Both the position numbers and the translations under genes were made by a program. Positions 9,467 to 19,529 of a stretch of DNA of 64,000 bases are shown piece after piece (position 1 is the stretch's first letter; the number at the start of each line of letters is the position of its first letter). Below the pieces are notes generated by a model. That model searched no databases and had not been told where the DNA came from. It saw nothing but the letters and a program-made list of their open reading frames with translations. This DNA comes from Seminavis robusta (Eukaryota; Bacillariophyta; Bacillariophyceae; Naviculales; Naviculaceae), in the NCBI GenBank assembly GCA_903772945.1, contig CAICTM010000238.1, positions 1 through 64,000 of the forward strand, written 5' to 3'.

Positions 9467-11267
9467 CTTCTAATCTTGCTATCTCCACAGTAAAAGGCAA
9501 GCTGCCACTGTCCGCTGTTGTGGTCGTTTTGTCTTGAGAGTGGTTGCGGTTGTGGTGATCCGCCAATGGGGCTCTTTGGTAACACGAGGGGTGTTGTTGC
9601 CCCCCGCAAAGTGTGGATCCATCGTACACCCCCTACCGTACCGGTACAGACCTGACTATTTCTGTGTTGGGGCCTGATTGGTCAACTTAGATGAAGGATA
9701 CATGTGTTGCGTTGCGGTCTTGCCGATCTGTTATAACAATTCTGCAACAACGCTCTTGCCAACCAAGCTTGGATTTCTCTCCTGTTTACCTTGGAAATTC
9801 AACGAGGGAGAGAAGTCAGTGCTGCGCCTTCAATAATACACTTGCCGACCTCGTAATAGTAGCAGCGATCGATCACTCCTCTAGTACTAGTAGCTAAAAA
9901 GGAATCCAACGGTTCGTTCCAGAGGATCGACTTGTCACTCCTACCACTGGCAGTCAAAACAAATAAAAACAAACAAAGATATCAACCACAGCAGGGAAGG
10001 ACAATGACAAGCGAAGGAACGGCAACAACTGGAGCCAGCACCATGGTACTGTACTCTCGTGCAACTGGTGTGCATCTCTTGTGCAAGTGGGTGGCCTCTG
10101 ACAATCAACGATGCATCCTTAGTAGTTACCCGTACCAGTGGCTGGTGATTGGTGATCTTCATTGTGTTGGTGTGAAACAGATCCAGGCAGGACGTGAAGT
10201 GTGTTGGTGACAGCATCGAGCGTGGTGGTGAAGATCTTCATTCAAAAACGGCCTGGAAAGGACACTCGCTGGGGTCAACAGCCACTCAAAACATGACCAT
10301 TGGTATCTACCTACAATGAAGTACCGGCTGAGCATTTCTTCAACTCTCTCAAAAGGCAGGAAATGAAGCCAGACTCAGCCAAAGATTTAACGAATTGACT
10401 TTTCTAGCCACCAAAGAATCACAGGTATCGTAGAGCTCTGGGAACAACAACAACACCCAAGTCGACAATGCATGGTACAACAGGAAAAGCAACTGCAGAC
10501 ATGGACAACAAAGCAAGTGGACAGCCGTAAAGCATCATTATCATGATCTCTAATCAGTTGTGTCATCATGATGGAAAGCTTTGCACCAGTCTCAGAGCAA
10601 ACAATGAGTGTTGACCTCTCCTCTCTCCCTCTCTCTCTCTCTTCCCCCCTCTTATCCTCTTCCTGGAGCTCATTCGGGCTGCGCCCGATACTTCGGGCTG
10701 CGCCCGACATATACCAGTTTCTCTACAGTACTACAACGGCTTTGGAATGGAATGGTAGGTTCAATCATTGAGCCAATGCTCTTCCGCAGCTTGGGAGAAG
10801 GAGTGTATCATTTTCAACAGTGTACCGTGCCCAGCAGGAACACAGAAATGCCGCACGCTGAGAAAGCTGGTGCTGGTGCCAAGGAAGAGGATCATAAGGC
10901 CTGCCTCTTCGATGTCACAGCAGTCAATGGCCTGTCTTATGCCAAGATGTATTTGAACTAGCTGGAGAATCCAATCTATCTGTGTAGATCTAGTGTAGTA
11001 TTTTTCATTTTTCTCCTTATATCTTCTTTTACTCCAAGCTTGGGTCGCCATATGATCATAAACAGCATTACAATTGGATTGGTAAAACTTATTTGCGACT
11101 GGGGAGCATGGTTGAGAATGACGGACTCAACAAATTGGAGCGCATTCCAACTCTGGAGGGCCGATCTGACAATGTTAAAATCACTAGCATCTTCGAATAT
11201 ACGTCTGTCTTGGAACAACACCATTCTTTAGGTAACACCATTGTATTCGAGTAATATGTTTTCTCCA
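9467..11267. other. Gene-poor stretch with one dispersed-repeat copy and CT-rich tract
   Basis: Contains the third copy of the ~75-bp dispersed repeat (9758-9838). It also has a CT-rich simple tract (10618-10665) and a tandem TTCGGGCTGCGCCCGA duplication at about 10673-10708. The remaining ORFs (for example 9932-10210, 10387-10710, 10608-10961) are unconvincing and mutually overlapping. The segment next to 9466 must hold the MOZART1-like promoter. Confidence 0.45.
9758..9838 (+). repeat. Third copy of the ~75-bp dispersed repeat
   Basis: Matches the copies at 5083 and 5247: AAGCTTGGATTT, CTCCTGTTTACC, AACGAGGGAGAGAAGTCAG, TGCTGCGCCTTCAATAATA. Same strand as the other two, 4.5 kb away. Confidence 0.75.
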
Positions 11268-12101
11268 TCATGTCCACGGCACCTGTGTCACCACAAACGT
11301 TTCTCCCATGGTGGGACCCACCGTTGATGAAGGATCCATGGTTTCGATGTTCGTTATATCCAAGTCTTCCGAACAATCCGGTCCATCACAGGGTTCTGTT
11401 GGCGGATCGAGATTGGAAGAACAGTCGTAGAGTCCTGCTGCATTGGCGAGACATTCATTCGAATAGTTACATCCACCACAGGTCACGGGCAAGAGGATAA
11501 AGGGACAGACGGATCCGGCTTGGGGTTGTGGGCAGGCTTCTTCTGGAACTGCTTCTTCCTCTTCTTCTGCTAATATACAATCCTCCTCCACATTCCACCC
11601 CGACAGACTGGCCAAACAGGTATTGGAATAGAGACACGTGGACGGCCCACACACGACGGGAACCCATTCCATGGTACAGAGACCGAGTCCGGGAGCGGGA
11701 CAGTCAATGTTGGTGCAACTGCTGGAATCGAATCCGACGTCTTTTCCTTGACAAATGGTTTCATAGTAGCAAAGGGCGGCTCCGCATTCGACCGAGCCGC
11801 CTTGCAAACAAGAAGAACTCCGACTAATGGCAATGGGACAAATTCGATCACAGGAAGACCATCCTGCCGCATCGGAGAGACAGACATTGTCGTACGGGCA
11901 ACCCGCACAATTGACCGGATCAAAAGTGATGTCTGAACAATCAATGGTACTGTCTGGAAGAGGACAGTCTTGCTGCAAACTTCGACGGAGATGGCGGTGG
12001 TGATTGTTGTAGGTTTCTTCTTCTCGAGCGAAGGATCTTCCGTCCACCGCAAGGACGCAAACAACAACGACGAGGAACGAGATTCTCATCATCGAATACA
12101 T
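11268..12101 (-). CDS. Secreted Kazal-like cysteine-rich protein
   Basis: The product is 277 aa in one exon. An N-terminal signal peptide (MMRISFLVVVVCVLAVDG) is followed by a basic pro-like stretch (HHRHLRRSLQ). Four cysteine modules then follow, each close to 'PV.CG.C.Y.N.CLA..AGW..C': near residues 60-85, 100-130, 145-170 and 205-230. A C-terminal acidic Thr/Ser-rich tail follows. The Y-x-N-x-C-x-A core is that of Kazal-type serine protease inhibitor/follistatin-like domains, so protease inhibition or extracellular binding is inferred. Module two has lost the usual Y.N spacing. The first ATG (12101) is used; ATGs three and four codons on would also keep the signal peptide. No intron was seen. 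Confidence 0.75.
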   Translation of the reverse strand: MYSMMRISFLVVVVCVLAVDGRSFAREEETYNNHHRHLRRSLQQDCPLPDSTIDCSDITFDPVNCAGCPYDNVCLSDAAGWSSCDRICPIAISRSSSCLQGGSVECGAALCYYETICQGKDVGFDSSSCTNIDCPAPGLGLCTMEWVPVVCGPSTCLYSNTCLASLSGWNVEEDCILAEEEEEAVPEEACPQPQAGSVCPFILLPVTCGGCNYSNECLANAAGLYDCSSNLDPPTEPCDGPDCSEDLDITNIETMDPSSTVGPTMGETFVVTQVPWT

Positions 12102-12413
12102 GTAAAGGAACCTTCAAAACGGAATATGTGAAGAGCTTGCTTCCTGTCTTGTTGGATCGTGAAGGCACATTCAACACATCTTCTTTCGCCATTATTGTCT
12201 TTCTTCACTCACTTTTGTGTTGTCCGTTGCTCCTATTCATAATTCCCACGATCTTGGGAGTCCACGGTGTGGAGTCACAGTCGTGGAACCCGTAAAAGAT
12301 CCAAAAGATTTCGCGAAGCCTCTTTTTGGCCGTTGGTCTTTTGCTCTCGACCCTGAAGTGTCAAAGAAAACATCCGACACAAATCGAAGAAAGATCACCA
12401 CTACTGGACCACC

Positions 12414-13972
12414 ATGATGATGTTATCCAAGCAACCACTCCTTCTCATTGCCATCCTTGGCATTATCATCACTGTTGCAGTATCGGCATCATCATCTTGG
12501 TACGACGACAAGGAGCATGTGACCGTGTTGGAAAATCTGCAACACTTTCAAGAGACGGTGGTGGCCAGTCCCAATTTGTGGATGATTCAATTTTGCAGTG
12601 CCAACGATGAAAATTGTCAAAAAATGGTTCCCAACTACGAAGTCATGGGCAACATGTATCGGAGCCTGATCTACATGGGTGTGGTCGATTTGGAATCTCC
12701 GGGAGGTCGAGAAATTGTGGAACAGTATCAAATTTCCACCAACCGCCAACCCCTGTTTTATTGGTTTTTGGATGACAAGAGCAAACCCAGCAAGATTGAT
12801 TCGCTGCAAGATATGGAAACCATGGTAGGGCATGTCATGAGCACCATGGCCACCACTATCACGGAGCGAGCGCGTGCCTTGGGGATTGCCATGCAGATGG
12901 GACCCGATAAAGATACTACCAAGAAACCAAAGGGCGGCAGCAAGAAGGAGAGTAAGGAGAAGAAGACTGTGACCATCACGGGGGAAGCCGAGTGGGAAGA
13001 AAAAGTCATGAACAATCCACTCGTCACAATGGTGGCATTTGCAGCACCTTGGTAGGTACCGTATTCATTCAACAGATTTTTCATCCGACAAAAAGTCACC
13101 GTTTTGCGTTATACTGCAGCTTGGAGTGGCCTTGGATTATTGTTTGTCTCCTCAATCTCACTATTTAATTTTTGTGTCACAGGTGCGGACACTGCAAAAT
13201 GTTAAAACCCGAATACGACGAGGCCGCCGCCAAAGTGGACGGAGAAGGAGCCCAATTGGTCTGGGTCGATGCCACGGATGACGCCAATAAAGATTTAGCG
13301 AATCAATTCCAAGTACAGGGATTCCCGACCGTGTTGGTCTTTCCCGGAGGAGCCCCCAAATCCGTCGGTGCCGCACGACAATATCAAGGAGAACGCAAGG
13401 CACCGGAAATGGTCAAGTACATCTTGGCGGAAGTGGACAAGTCGGGTGTCCCCAAGGAAATTCCCGAATTGGTGAGTAGCCACGTCCTCCAGACCGAATG
13501 CAAGGGCACCAATCACATTTGCGTATTGGCCGCGCTGCCGCACATTCTCGATTCGGGAGCGGCCGGTCGGAACAATTACCGAGATTTGATTGCCAATGTG
13601 CAGAAAAAGTTTCGCGGTGGAGCCTACTCCTTTTTGTGGTTCCAAGGAGGGGATCAACCCGAATTGGAGACTTCTTTGGAAATGACCTTTGGATTCCCCG
13701 CCATGGTGGCGTACAGCATGGATCGACATGCGTTTGCGGTGATGCGTGGCAGTTTTGGGGAAAAGAGCATTTCCTCCTTTCTGCATGGGGTCACGTCGGG
13801 ACGAGTACCCGTCGCCAAGTTGGCCAAGGAAAAGGTGCCCAAGATTGAAACGACAGAACCATGGGATGGACAGGATGCGGCACCACCCGAAGAAGAATTC
13901 AGTTTGGATGATATCATGGGATCTAGTGATGATGACGAGGAAGCCAGTGGTGGTAGCAAGGAAGAGTTGTAA
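12414..13972 (+). CDS. Protein disulfide isomerase, ER-luminal
   Basis: Exons are 12414-13051 and 13183-13972; the intron splits the Trp codon of the active site; product 475 aa. A signal peptide (about 1-26) precedes two thioredoxin folds. The first (about 35-150) has FCSANDENC where CxxC should be, so it lacks a normal redox pair. The second has the canonical W213-C-G-H-C motif, with GFPTVLVFPGG containing the cis-proline. A Lys-rich linker (about 160-185) separates them. The protein ends in KEEL, an ER-retrieval signal, after an acidic tail. The function is disulfide formation and isomerisation during folding of secreted proteins; it resembles the PDIA6/P5 group (inference). The triple ATG at 12414 is the first in frame. 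Confidence 0.9.
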
Positions 13973-14502
13973 CAAGACTGGATTCATGCTTTCAATATCT
14001 CGAGTTCATCTTGCGAATCGAATCGAATGATTCAATCAGCATCAGAGGACCGAATTGATGGGGTTTCAAATTGGCCACAAAACATTAAAAAGTTCTCGGA
14101 CAGCCTGTAGCTCTTGTCAAAACATAAACATATGAATGACCAACGCAATTACACAATGTTCCGCACTTGATCTGTTGGAGAGCGAGTTTTATTAAAGAGG
14201 CTTGGGAACCGTGAGCTAGACAGTGGCAAACCTCTCGGGCGAGGAATCCAACAAAGGGCGCAAGCAGTGGCTGTGTGGGTTGCTGTGTGCCCAAGCAGAC
14301 TCGAATCAATCATTACCGTAAGTCTTTCTACATTTGGTTTGGTCGCTGGAGAAAAGAAGTGTGACTGAAGCTTTGCGTCCTGCAACTCTTCTCACAAACT
14401 CCACTCTGCAAAAGGCACATGTATCAACACTAAAGTCAAACAAAGCTACACTTCAAGCCCATTGAAGCCAACTGTTTCATTACAACACCTACAATCAACA
14501 AA
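13973..14502. other. Intergenic, nothing recognised
   Basis: 3' flank of the PDI gene and 5' flank of the small secreted-protein locus. Short minus ORFs (14085-14309, 14149-14385) carry no motif. Confidence 0.5.
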
Positions 14503-14810
14503 ATGGCCAAAATTCTTTCTTCAATCCTTCCTTTCCTCCTTATTGTCCTGCTTTCAATGTTCGCAACGAAGCTGGCAACCTTCGATCCCATGAAGAAAAG
14601 GGCAACGACATTCAAAAGGCGCAAGTCATTGGAAGCATGGCTGGTCTCCATCAAGAACGCAAGCTCCTTGATGACTCTCAACTTGATGACTATCAAGGTG
14701 TCCTCTGTTTCTTCCTGTGCTTCCAACAATGCCTAGGACCTAGACCTTCGGCAGGGGATGCTACTCGATGCACCGAGAGTTGCGATGATAGCTGTGGTAC
14801 TGATTTCTAA
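14503..14810 (+). pseudogene. Small secreted Cys-rich protein, apparently frameshifted
   Basis: An ATG at 14503 opens a clear signal peptide (MAKILSSILPFLLIVLLSMF). From about 14565, a protein-like reading continues in a different frame to a stop at 14808-14810. It passes through HEEKGNDIQKAQVIGSMAG and LLDDSQLDDYQG, and ends with paired cysteines (CFFLCFQQC, then CTESCDDSC). No GT-AG pair fits the short gap. This therefore looks like a one- or two-base indel: a decayed gene, an allele, or an assembly error. The in-frame continuation to 14736 has no cysteine pattern. The function is unknown; it is probably an exported peptide. Confidence 0.45.
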
Positions 14811-15354
14811 ACTAGAAACCAAACTATTCAAACTTTTATTGCTTTGTTTCTGCTTGGTTGCCACTGTCGTAGAAGTGAGGTCCTACAAGCCTTTCGATGG
14901 TACCGGTATCATGTAAAACACTGACGAACTGACAATCCGTATTGTCCTACAAATTGAACGACTGTTGCAGACAAGGGGACCAAAAGATGCTTGGTGCCAA
15001 GACAGGCGCAACAGGACATTCAAATCAAAGCCAATGTCTTTGCACAGCCCGTGCCATAGAAAAAGTACCAGCGTTGGCTGCTGATGGAGGCAGAACTTCG
15101 AGGAGGACTGCTCAGCCAGTCACCAAGTGACCCTCTAGGCAACTATAAGATGCAGGTTTTCTGATGTTTCCATCCCTGTCTCCTTCTGGTAAGGCGGCGA
15201 AAAGTTTGATTCTTCGTTGTTTGGGATGTATACTACCTTGTTCTATTTGTTCTAATTCTATACTGAAGCCATGAGTTGTGGCTGCAGGTCGGCACTCTTC
15301 CCATGTTGTCCCATGTATCTTAGTGTGGGGCCCTTTTTGCTCTGACGTCATCGC
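14811..15354. other. Intergenic, nothing recognised
   Basis: No ORF in 14811-15354 has a recognisable motif. The minus ORF 15112-15351 is compositionally unremarkable and is treated as chance. Confidence 0.45.
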
Positions 15355-15792
15355 TCATCCCCTCTTGGAGTGGGAGATGTTGTATTGGCATGAGTACCAA
15401 TCATCGCCTCCATAGAACTTGAATTCGGCCTGGGTCTGCTTGAGGGCCTTTGCCAGAGTGCAGAACAGAGACTTCAATGTCTCAATCGCCTCCTCGTCAC
15501 TCAAATCTTCATTAGAAGAATTGAGCTCTCCATTGACCCTCACAACTGGATCTTCGAAGAACTCATGTTCGGTGCTGTCAATGCTGTTCAGGGAATCCTC
15601 AGTGTATCCAACCACGATGCCGACATGGGGTTTCTTTTGTGCAATGCGTGCTGTGGCCCACTTCTTCCAGATTGTGTTGATGGCAGCGCGGCCGTAGACT
15701 TTGCTGAGGTCGTCTCCCACTTGTGGTTTGAGGCAGATTTCCCCGCTGAAGCGGCGGGCAGAGAAATCAATGAGGGATTCTGCTATGGACAT
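15355..15792 (-). CDS. Hypothetical protein, 145 aa
   Basis: I do not recognise the family. From the ATG at 15792 the product begins MSIAESLIDFSARRFSG. It has a Lys/Trp segment (INTIWKKWATARIAQKK), an acidic middle (SSNEDLSDEEAIETL) and a C-terminal GGDDWYSCQYNISHS. No signal peptide or membrane segment was seen. The frame stays open to 15918, but that extension is Gln/Asn/Pro-rich and reads like a CA-rich 5' leader, so the internal ATG is preferred. The upstream flank carries a dispersed 140-bp repeat (16087) and a hairpin (16237). Confidence 0.5.
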   Translation of the reverse strand: MSIAESLIDFSARRFSGEICLKPQVGDDLSKVYGRAAINTIWKKWATARIAQKKPHVGIVVGYTEDSLNSIDSTEHEFFEDPVVRVNGELNSSNEDLSDEEAIETLKSLFCTLAKALKQTQAEFKFYGGDDWYSCQYNISHSKRG

Positions 15793-16086
15793 CTTGGTTG
15801 TTGTGCTGTTGTTGTGTCTTGGTGGTTGCTTCTGAGGGCTGTGCTGCGGGCTTGCTGTTGGGCGTTTGTTGTTTTGCTGATCCGGGTCTTTGTTTTGTGT
15901 GCACTCTTGCTCTCTCACACAATCGAAGTTCCTGAATAGATGATAAGATCTTGCCTGATTAAAAGATTCCCCGACTGTGACTGCGACCTGCGCTTCGAGA
16001 CCTGCTTGAGGTCAGGTCCAATCGGGTCCCGGGTCAAGTCGAGTCTTTGCAGCGTACTATTGTAGTACACACGGCTGATGCTGCTT

Positions 16087-16230
16087 ATTGCCTCGTGTGG
16101 GTTTCAAACTTTCCCGGCTGAGGGGACCAACTCTCTCCCCCCCAATGTTTGTGGAGTTATCGGTTTAGGGTACCGGCACCGTTGACAGTTGTGCTCAGAG
16201 TAGCCTTTTTAATAAAAACAGAATTCTATT
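16087..16230 (+). repeat. ~140-bp dispersed repeat, copy 1
   Basis: Near-identical to 63469-63606 on the same strand. Shared words include AACTTTCCCGGCTGAGG, CCCCAATGTTTGTGG, TTATCGGTTTAGGGTA, CTCAGAG.AGCCTT and AGAATTCTATT. It lies between the divergent genes at 15792 (minus) and 16487 (plus). It may be a solo terminal repeat or a short interspersed element. No coding potential. Confidence 0.8.
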
Positions 16231-16236
16231 ACGAGC

Positions 16237-16352
16237 AGCTTCGAATTTATTGATTCAAACGCGTGCCGGCTTTTCTGGTACATTTCTACGAGAGCTGGTG
16301 TAGAAATGTACTGAGAAGTGTGGCGCGCGTTTGAATCAATAAAATCGAAGCT
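16237..16352. repeat. 116-nt near-perfect hairpin
   Basis: Two 53-nt arms (16237-16289 and 16300-16352) are reverse complements apart from a few mismatches, around a 10-nt loop (GAGAGCTGGT). The arms start with AGCTTCGA and end with GTACATTTCTAC at the loop. The structure follows directly on the dispersed repeat. It ends 9 nt before the first in-frame ATG of the next gene and 135 nt before the ATG I prefer. It could be a tiny foldback MITE or a structured leader or regulatory RNA. Confidence 0.85.
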
Positions 16353-16486
16353 TCCTGTACATGCTTATTGTCGCTCATTTGCTCCACGCGAAGACGACAA
16401 CAACAACCAAACCGCACAGCCACAGCCAAACCCAAAGGCCAAGCCAGCATGAAGAGCCTTCTATTACATGTAATAGCTGGGCGGAC

Positions 16487-18700
16487 ATGAAGATGAGCAA
16501 CGCAAAGCAGCACAGTGACGAGTCGAGGATGACACGGCCGAGCTCGAATGCTGATGATGAAGATCGTCCTCTAGGATCGGCTTCTGAACCGGGGTTCCTC
16601 AATGAAAGAAGTGCTTCGAGACCCGGAGCGGAAGATGTGTCCGATGCTGCTCGGACTTTGACGGCAGGGCTGGATCGAAGGGATAGAAGAGCAAAACGAC
16701 GAGCAAAGGGTGGCAAAGGAAGTTCTTCAGGAAGAGATGCTTCACCTGTTCCAAGGCCAGGCCTACCGCCAAATCGCGGCCTGAATAGGCGAAAGAAAGG
16801 AAAGTCCCGTGATGCTCCAGATGGTCTTGTTTCTTCGGAGGAACCAAACTCGAATAGTTTGTCGTCTCAAGCCTATTCTCCCGCCGCAGTGCACGAAGAA
16901 GAAAAGGAGGAGGTTCTTCCGGGTGCAGTGTCTGCTCCAAATGAAGATTATTCTGACTCGGGCTCTGAGCACCAAGTTGCCCTCTTGTCGCCGTATCAAC
17001 AATCTCCAAATGTGCCTGTACCGGTATCGGTAGGTGATCAAGATGATGATGATGATGATAAAGGAGTCAAGCTTGTAGAAGCTACTCTGGTTCCCTCAGA
17101 AGTTTTCAAGGACGATCAGGAACTGCAGCCAATCGACGTGATCGTAGCGGAAGCCCATCAAGCCGAGCTGGGAGATCATTTGAGCAACAGAAAGCTGCAA
17201 TGCTTCATTTTTGGATTACTTTGCCTTTCAGTGACTGTCGTGGTCGTCATCATGTTATTGGTCATGCGCACTGGAAATACGCCTACAGCTTCGCCCACAG
17301 CCGTACCCTCGACAACAACAGCACCAACCATGAACCCGACTGTCGTTCCCCCCACTATTTGGGTTCCCCAGTCGCTGTCAGACGAATACATTACTGTTTA
17401 CTTCCAGTTGGTCTTGGATTTCAAAAAGGCAGCACTCACCAGGAATGGGGTTAGTAATTACCTCACGGACAAAGAGATGTCCGAGCTCGTGTCCCGTATC
17501 GATCAGTTTTACACTGACATGTTCCAGGCGGAAGATTCTCAGCCTGGTGGCTTCCAGAACTATTTGACAACCATCTCTGGCTTCCAGTACCTGAACCAAT
17601 TTTCAAGGTTGGGGCTGTACCTGGAAGGCAACTTTATGTATAATGCCTCTGGAACTGAGGATATCAGTCCAAGTCTTCTACAACGGATCATGGCTGATTT
17701 GAACTACACAGTCTTTGTGTCAAACTATTTGCATCGCCCTCCAGTGAATCAATTGGACGCTGTTGAGCAGGTTTCCAAAACACTTCTCCTCCCCACTCCG
17801 TCGCTCGCGCCAACAAGAGCGGGAGAAACGAATAACATAACGGTTCCTTCCTTTCTGTATCTGCATTTTCTTGCGGGAAATGTCTCTTTGGAGGTGGACG
17901 GCCCGCTGACCTATGATGAAGGTGCAGTCGAACGTGTCCTGGATGAGTTCTACACGAACTACTTCCAGACAGAACTCAACCATGCAGACAACTTTCTAAG
18001 TTTTTCTTCTGAGATCCTGTGGCACCAGTACGCCGAATTCGGTCCACCAACATCCCTACTTGGGGTGCTTGAAATGGCGTTTGATGCGAATTTTGTGTTT
18101 GCCCCTTGGTCGTATCATTTCCTTGCACAAGTCCAAGAATCAATGAAGGAGACAGGCATCACTCAGGAGATGTTTCGCGACGCCGCATTGAGTCCGTTGG
18201 ACGAAGCCTCGTATCTGGGATATGGCGTTAGGTCTTTGGACATTGATCCCTCCAGCGAAGCTCCGGCGGGTACACCAACAATAGAGGGGGCGGCAAAAGG
18301 CCTTACAGTTCCTTGTTCCATGGCCCTGACGTACTTTTCTTCTTGGTCCACCGATATCATTCGCCCGCTGACCGGAGATGAGCTGACAGAGCTTTCTGAA
18401 CTCTTGGACGAGTTCTACACCGCATCGTTTCAGGAAGAACCTTCTTTTGCCGCCAGTTTTACGAGCTACTCTACCACTATCGTTGATCTGAGGTATTCGC
18501 GGCTTGGCTCTCCGCACATTGACCTGACGTTTGATGCCAACTTTGTCTTTGCAACAAACTCCAACTACACAGCATCTCATGTACGATTGAAAATGATGTC
18601 GCTTTGCTACACGACCTTCATCGTGGATTTCCTCATGAGAAATACTACCATCAACCAACTGGACAATGTGCAGCAGGTCGATTTTGGCTGGAGCGTGTGA
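16487..18700 (+). CDS. Type II membrane protein with three extracellular repeats
   Basis: Single exon. From the ATG at 16487 the product has a ~240-aa cytosolic Ser/Lys/Asp-rich region including an Arg/Lys cluster (DRRDRRAKRRAKGGKG). One membrane segment follows (FIFGLLCLSVTVVVVIMLLV, about residues 243-262), then a Thr/Pro/Ser stalk (TPTASPTAVPS). The outer part contains three related ~130-aa repeats. Each has LDEFYT..FQ, a Ser/Thr-rich strand and F.D/G.NF.[FY], with a conserved 'NQLD.V.QV' end in repeats 1 and 3. Such TM-PT-stalk proteins with repeated ectodomains are common in diatoms and of unknown function. The ORF stays open to an earlier ATG at 16361, just after the hairpin; that extension is Thr/His/Gln-rich and probably leader. 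Confidence 0.7.
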   Translation: MKMSNAKQHSDESRMTRPSSNADDEDRPLGSASEPGFLNERSASRPGAEDVSDAARTLTAGLDRRDRRAKRRAKGGKGSSSGRDASPVPRPGLPPNRGLNRRKKGKSRDAPDGLVSSEEPNSNSLSSQAYSPAAVHEEEKEEVLPGAVSAPNEDYSDSGSEHQVALLSPYQQSPNVPVPVSVGDQDDDDDDKGVKLVEATLVPSEVFKDDQELQPIDVIVAEAHQAELGDHLSNRKLQCFIFGLLCLSVTVVVVIMLLVMRTGNTPTASPTAVPSTTTAPTMNPTVVPPTIWVPQSLSDEYITVYFQLVLDFKKAALTRNGVSNYLTDKEMSELVSRIDQFYTDMFQAEDSQPGGFQNYLTTISGFQYLNQFSRLGLYLEGNFMYNASGTEDISPSLLQRIMADLNYTVFVSNYLHRPPVNQLDAVEQVSKTLLLPTPSLAPTRAGETNNITVPSFLYLHFLAGNVSLEVDGPLTYDEGAVERVLDEFYTNYFQTELNHADNFLSFSSEILWHQYAEFGPPTSLLGVLEMAFDANFVFAPWSYHFLAQVQESMKETGITQEMFRDAALSPLDEASYLGYGVRSLDIDPSSEAPAGTPTIEGAAKGLTVPCSMALTYFSSWSTDIIRPLTGDELTELSELLDEFYTASFQEEPSFAASFTSYSTTIVDLRYSRLGSPHIDLTFDANFVFATNSNYTASHVRLKMMSLCYTTFIVDFLMRNTTINQLDNVQQVDFGWSV

Positions 18701-19529
18701 TCTTGGCCAACCCCTTTGAAATCCAGAGACCAAACTTCTTCCTGTACGAAAGGAGGGTGCGTGGAGTTTCAAAGCAAACCAGCACGCCGAGCCAATACAA
18801 AAGATAACGCAAAAAAGGCAAAGCCTCCTGCCTTTGGCTGGTGTCGGACTCCAGAGTTGAAGAAGCGTACCACCTGCAAAGCCGGAGAATGGCGTCATCT
18901 GCTAGCTAGCTGGCTGCAGGGGTGTGACCAAGAACTTCCCTACGGTACTCTATCTACTACCTAGACCCCCGTTCAGAAATGCGAGCTGGCTACTAGCTAC
19001 CAGTATGGGGTGTCCGCTTGGGTGATAGCATATGCTGAACAAGACACATGAACAAGACGTCTGATCTCTATTTAAAAACTTCGAGGCCTCTAACTAGATT
19101 CATTTATAGATGACATCGATGAAAAATCGTGACTACACAGTCAACTTAAGTTTAACGCTCACATGTTATTTACTTAGGCAAAAGCGCGCCAAGCGTCCAG
19201 GCGACCTCTCTCCTGTCGGAATCATTTTATCAATCAAGATCGTGACTAACAAGCCGATGGCTCTGTTCCACCCACTACACCAATGCATTGCTCTCTCCAC
19301 ACCAACACCATCAAGACGATGCTATCGGCAACGGTGGCGTCGTTGTTTCAGACTGTCGGCTCTTTGGATCTGAATAGACAACAACGTGCTCTCCCCTTTT
19401 CGACGATGGCGCTTTCCAATTTTCCGAATCGGGGTTCCTACTCACAAAAACTGGAAAAACGGATAGATGTTTTGAATGCTGATGATGGATCGATGATGGA
19501 AGAGAGTTCATTCACAATGTCAAACCAAC
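18701..19529. other. Intergenic / 5' flank of the DDE gene
   Basis: No gene is supported. A plus ORF at 19283-19552 (possible MLSATVASLFQTVGSLD start) overlaps the first codons of the next gene in another frame. It could be part of its leader. No terminal inverted repeat matching the far side of the DDE gene was noticed. Confidence 0.4.
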
